Below are positions 59,500 to 62,138 of a stretch of 62,138 nucleotides of DNA, in pieces. The stretch comes from Welwitschia mirabilis. Lineage: Eukaryota; Gnetophyta; Gnetopsida; Welwitschiales. The translations under genes were made by a program, and so were the position numbers. The stretch is from positions 19,469,583 to 19,531,720 of the forward strand of contig JBOZIK010000001.1 in NCBI GenBank assembly GCA_051453625.1, in the 5' to 3' direction. Each line of letters opens with the position of its first letter. Positions within the stretch are counted from its first letter, which is position 1. Below the pieces are notes generated by a model. The model did not search any database. It saw only the letters and a program-made list of their open reading frames with translations, and was not told the origin of the DNA.

Positions 59500-61410
59500 T
59501 GCATTATGGTAGAATTATGTAAGGTATTATGCTTTATGCATGAAATCAAATTGCAATTGATCTATTTTGGTTCCACTATAGTAGTTTTATTTTACATCTA
59601 TCTTTTAAAGAAATGTCTATCTTTATTATAACATCTTCTAGGAACCTATGTCCTATAAATATGTGGCCTATGCATTATTTAGAATTGAATAAAGACCTAG
59701 ATTCTTGTGTTTGGAGTCTAATCATCCATGAAGCGATTTAATGAAAGGTAATCACCTTCAAAGTGATTAATGGAGCCTTGATCCCCTCAAAGTGATTACT
59801 CTTATTTGAGTTTCCATGTTTTATTTTAAATTATTACGATTGAGTTCATGACATTTGATATCAAATCTATAATGATCAAGAATGAGATGCAAACCTTAAA
59901 GGTGATGATGAAGAGAGAGATCCATGAATCATGAAAAATCATTGATCCTAAGGTGGAGAAGCTAAAGATTCTAATACTGTGGGTCTAAAATATAATCAAT
60001 CATTCAACTAATCCTATGTTGGGAAATTTATGAAGCTATGACAAACTTCTAAGATGCTGGAGTATTAAGATTGTTTTGAATAATTAGTTAATAAATCTAT
60101 AGGATTGACAAAGGAATTCTTGATGAGGTACTATGTAAGTGGGCTTAAAGAAGATCTAAAACATGAGGTTTACATTTTTTAACCAATTATAATAACTCAA
60201 GTAGTTGGGTTAGTAAGGATTAAAGAAGAACAATTGCTCATTATAAAAAAGAAGAGTGAGGTGAGCTAGATAGTACATACCTCTGATGTCTCTAGTAATG
60301 ATTTAGCATTTGTTTTACCACCCATCAAAAGGTTGATACCAAGTGAGGCTAATGATCCACATGATACCTTAAGTACAAATGGAATCATACTAGCCTCAAG
60401 AAATAACATGTGCATGAAGGACTGCCAAAAGAGTGATGGCAATAACATGGTGGTAATTAAAAGTAATTGGGATTAATGCGAAATCTCCTTCAAAGGGCTA
60501 AATAAGAAAATTAAAATCAATAGACCAAAAGCATAAACAAAGGGATTCTCAGGCATAGCAATTGAATCCCAAACCTTTGAAGGAGTCCATGACATTTCTA
60601 TTAATAATATATAAGTATACATTCTATAATAGAAATTAAATTGAAAATAACGATATGTAGTAAAAGCGTGATGGGCGTATCTCTAGGGAATGTTAGAATG
60701 ATTATGTAATTTAGGGTATATGATGGAGAGCACTGAAACGATGGATGTAATACAAATGCTATGTGAGTGGTAAAGAACATTGTAATGATGAATGTATTTT
60801 TAGATTAAAGATTGATCCTTGCCTTCAATTACTCTTCGACTTGTGTGACAAAGATATAGATGATGTAAGGCTTCTAATAGGATTTGAAATTGGATTAGTT
60901 CTTATGTAAGAAGAAAGGCCTCTAGCTTTCATGAGCAATGTATTGTCTGAAAAACATCAAGGAATCTCCACCTATGAGAAGGAGATGATGATGATCTTGC
61001 ATGCTATACACAAATGGTAGCACTATTTGATTGAATAGCATTTTATCATCTACATTGATCACCATAGTATAAAGTATCCATAGGAGTTGAAATTGTCCAC
61101 ATGGGTACATTTCAACAAAAATGGATAACAAAGCTTATGGATTATGATTACAAGATTAAGTACAAAAAAATCTCAGATGATTCCATAGCTAATGCCCTTT
61201 TCAAGAAGATGGAAGGAGAATTATTAGCCATGTCTTATCCCTTTCCTATTTGGATGGATCATGTTTGAGGTGAAACTACAAGTGATGAAGACATATAAGC
61301 TATTATTTAGCAACTTCAAAAGCAACCTAATAGCTTACCTTACTGCACTTATAATGATGGTATCTTATGGTACAAGAATAGAGTGGTATTGAACTCAAAA
61401 TCCTAGTGGT
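59500..61410 (+). pseudogene. Gypsy LTR retrotransposon relic
   Basis: Plus strand. LTR-like sequence to 59853 with CTATAAATATG (59654) and GAATAAAG (59686), then a primer-binding site and gag ATG at 59872 (MIKNEMQTLKVMMKREIHES). Gag continues with GLKEDLKHEVYIF, QVVGLVRIKEEQLLI (about 60110-60250). From 60905 RNase H follows: EERPLAFMSNVLSEKHQGIS, TYEKEMMMILHAIHKW, HFIIYIDHHSIKYP (60905-61080), then YKIKYKKISDDSIANALF (about 61140-61200) and the integrase start QQLQKQPNSLPYCTYNDGIL (61305-61375). Protease and RT are absent between about 60560 and 60900: an internal deletion. Many stops. Confidence 0.85.
59856..59867 (+). other. Decayed primer-binding site of the right-hand gypsy
   Basis: TGATATCAAATC, two bases after an LTR-like ...CATGACA. 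Relative to TGGTATCAGAGC it has two G-to-A changes and one G-to-T. Confidence 0.55.
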
Positions 61411-61439
61411 ATAAGAATTTCTTATAGTTGCTATAATAA

Positions 61440-61760
61440 AGAAATTCCACATTTCACTTTTTTTTCATCATTCCTTTACTTAATTAGCCTTCTTTGCTCC
61501 ACTTAATTTATTCTTTTATCCTTTCTACCTTTCATTTATCCTCTTATTTAAAATTCTTTTCCATTATTCAACCGTCACCACTACCTCCTTTATTTTATTG
61601 TTACCTGAGTCCTTTTCACTATCAACTCTTCACACTTCTTCTTTTACCTATCATACATTTACCTCATGTCTGTTTCACATTTCTTTTACATTTTCATGTG
61701 ATTCTTAGGATTGCCCAAATCATCCTCACCTTCTTGCATGAAATGTCTTAACCATTTTTT
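61440..61760 (+). other. Pyrimidine-rich stretch
   Basis: About 300 bp of CT-rich plus strand ending in T11 at 61757. It gives an open but compositionally biased ORF (61494-61751) of Leu/Phe/Ile/Pro that I do not regard as a gene. Confidence 0.6.
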
Positions 61761-61855
61761 TTTTTAAATTAGTCCCATTACCTGCTTAAGCACATAGAAT
61801 TATCTTGAAGTATTTGAACTATAGACCATCTTATCCAAATGCAACTCTACCTACT

Positions 61856-61937
61856 ATCAAGCAAGTGAGAAGATGCACAAACATGAATACTATCTTATCA
61901 AGCAAGTGAGAAGATGCACAAACATGAATACTATCTG
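61856..61937. repeat. Exact 41-bp tandem duplication
   Basis: ATCAAGCAAGTGAGAAGATG begins at 61856 and again at 61897; the two 41-bp units are identical except possibly the final base. The lack of divergence marks it as recent compared with everything around it. Confidence 0.95.
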
Positions 61938-62138
61938 TAATGATGAATTTGAGTTGCGTAACATGATCTGGGAAGTATATCATTCTATGATGTGGCCATT
62001 CTTAGTAATTACATTAAAGAGACAATGGTGTCTACAATTTCTCGTCATCTTATGAACACAGAGTACCAAATTATTGCACTGGCTGGCTTAGAATGTCTTT
62101 GCAGAGCTTGGCCAATGGACTAAGCATATTTTGTGCAA

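Noticed and set aside
1-62138. tRNA, rRNA or snoRNA genes
   Set aside because: No GGTTCRAATCC-type B box within a plausible cloverleaf and no rRNA-like GC-rich segment were seen; a tRNA scan would settle it.

Overview
The window is plant nuclear DNA. It holds one spliced nuclear gene for a chloroplast enzyme, set in very AT-rich intergenic sequence full of old LTR retrotransposons and LINEs. No bacterial-type operon, tRNA, rRNA or CRISPR array was seen. A seed plant is certain enough; a gymnosperm is possible because the repeats are deeply decayed and nested, but nothing in the sequence proves it. Eight runs of N interrupt the assembly.

Layout. 1-4,669: a copia 5' end (minus strand), a LINE reverse-transcriptase relic (plus), and a complete 2.05-kb gag-only copia element with matching LTRs (2,614-4,664). 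4,670-6,420: no gene recognised. 6,425-13,450: the only clearly functional gene, chlorophyllide a oxygenase (CAO), plus strand, nine coding exons from ATG 6,785 to stop 13,042-13,044, with a GC-rich promoter pocket containing a G-box. Intron 1 carries two separate tandem duplications, one of which copied the exon 2 splice junction. 13,450-16,930: no gene, two short tandem repeats, one unidentified ORF relic and a 675-N gap.

16,931-34,395: a minus-strand copia element broken by two later insertions. A 5'-truncated LINE (18,339-20,981) lies in the RT domain with a 15-bp target duplication. A large gypsy-type gag-only element (23,373-33,456) lies in gag with a perfect 5-bp target duplication GGATG. 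34,396-37,720 and probably 45,333-46,101: a second, more decayed minus-strand copia. It is split by an Athila/Tat-like gypsy element (37,721-45,332) and by a plus-strand copia element (46,102-51,189, target duplication TACCC). 51,195-59,500: decayed repeat sequence I could not classify. 59,500-61,410: a plus-strand gypsy relic. 61,856-61,937: an exact 41-bp tandem duplication.

How parts relate. CAO makes chlorophyll b from chlorophyllide a; every other recognised coding stretch is a retroelement relic with stops and frameshifts. The retroelements form a readable nesting order, and three of the LTR elements keep gag but show no pol, a non-autonomous design. Two elements carry multi-copy short palindromic motifs; in one these sit just upstream of the LTR TATA box. 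All coordinates were read by eye, so ends marked 'about' may be off by tens of bases.
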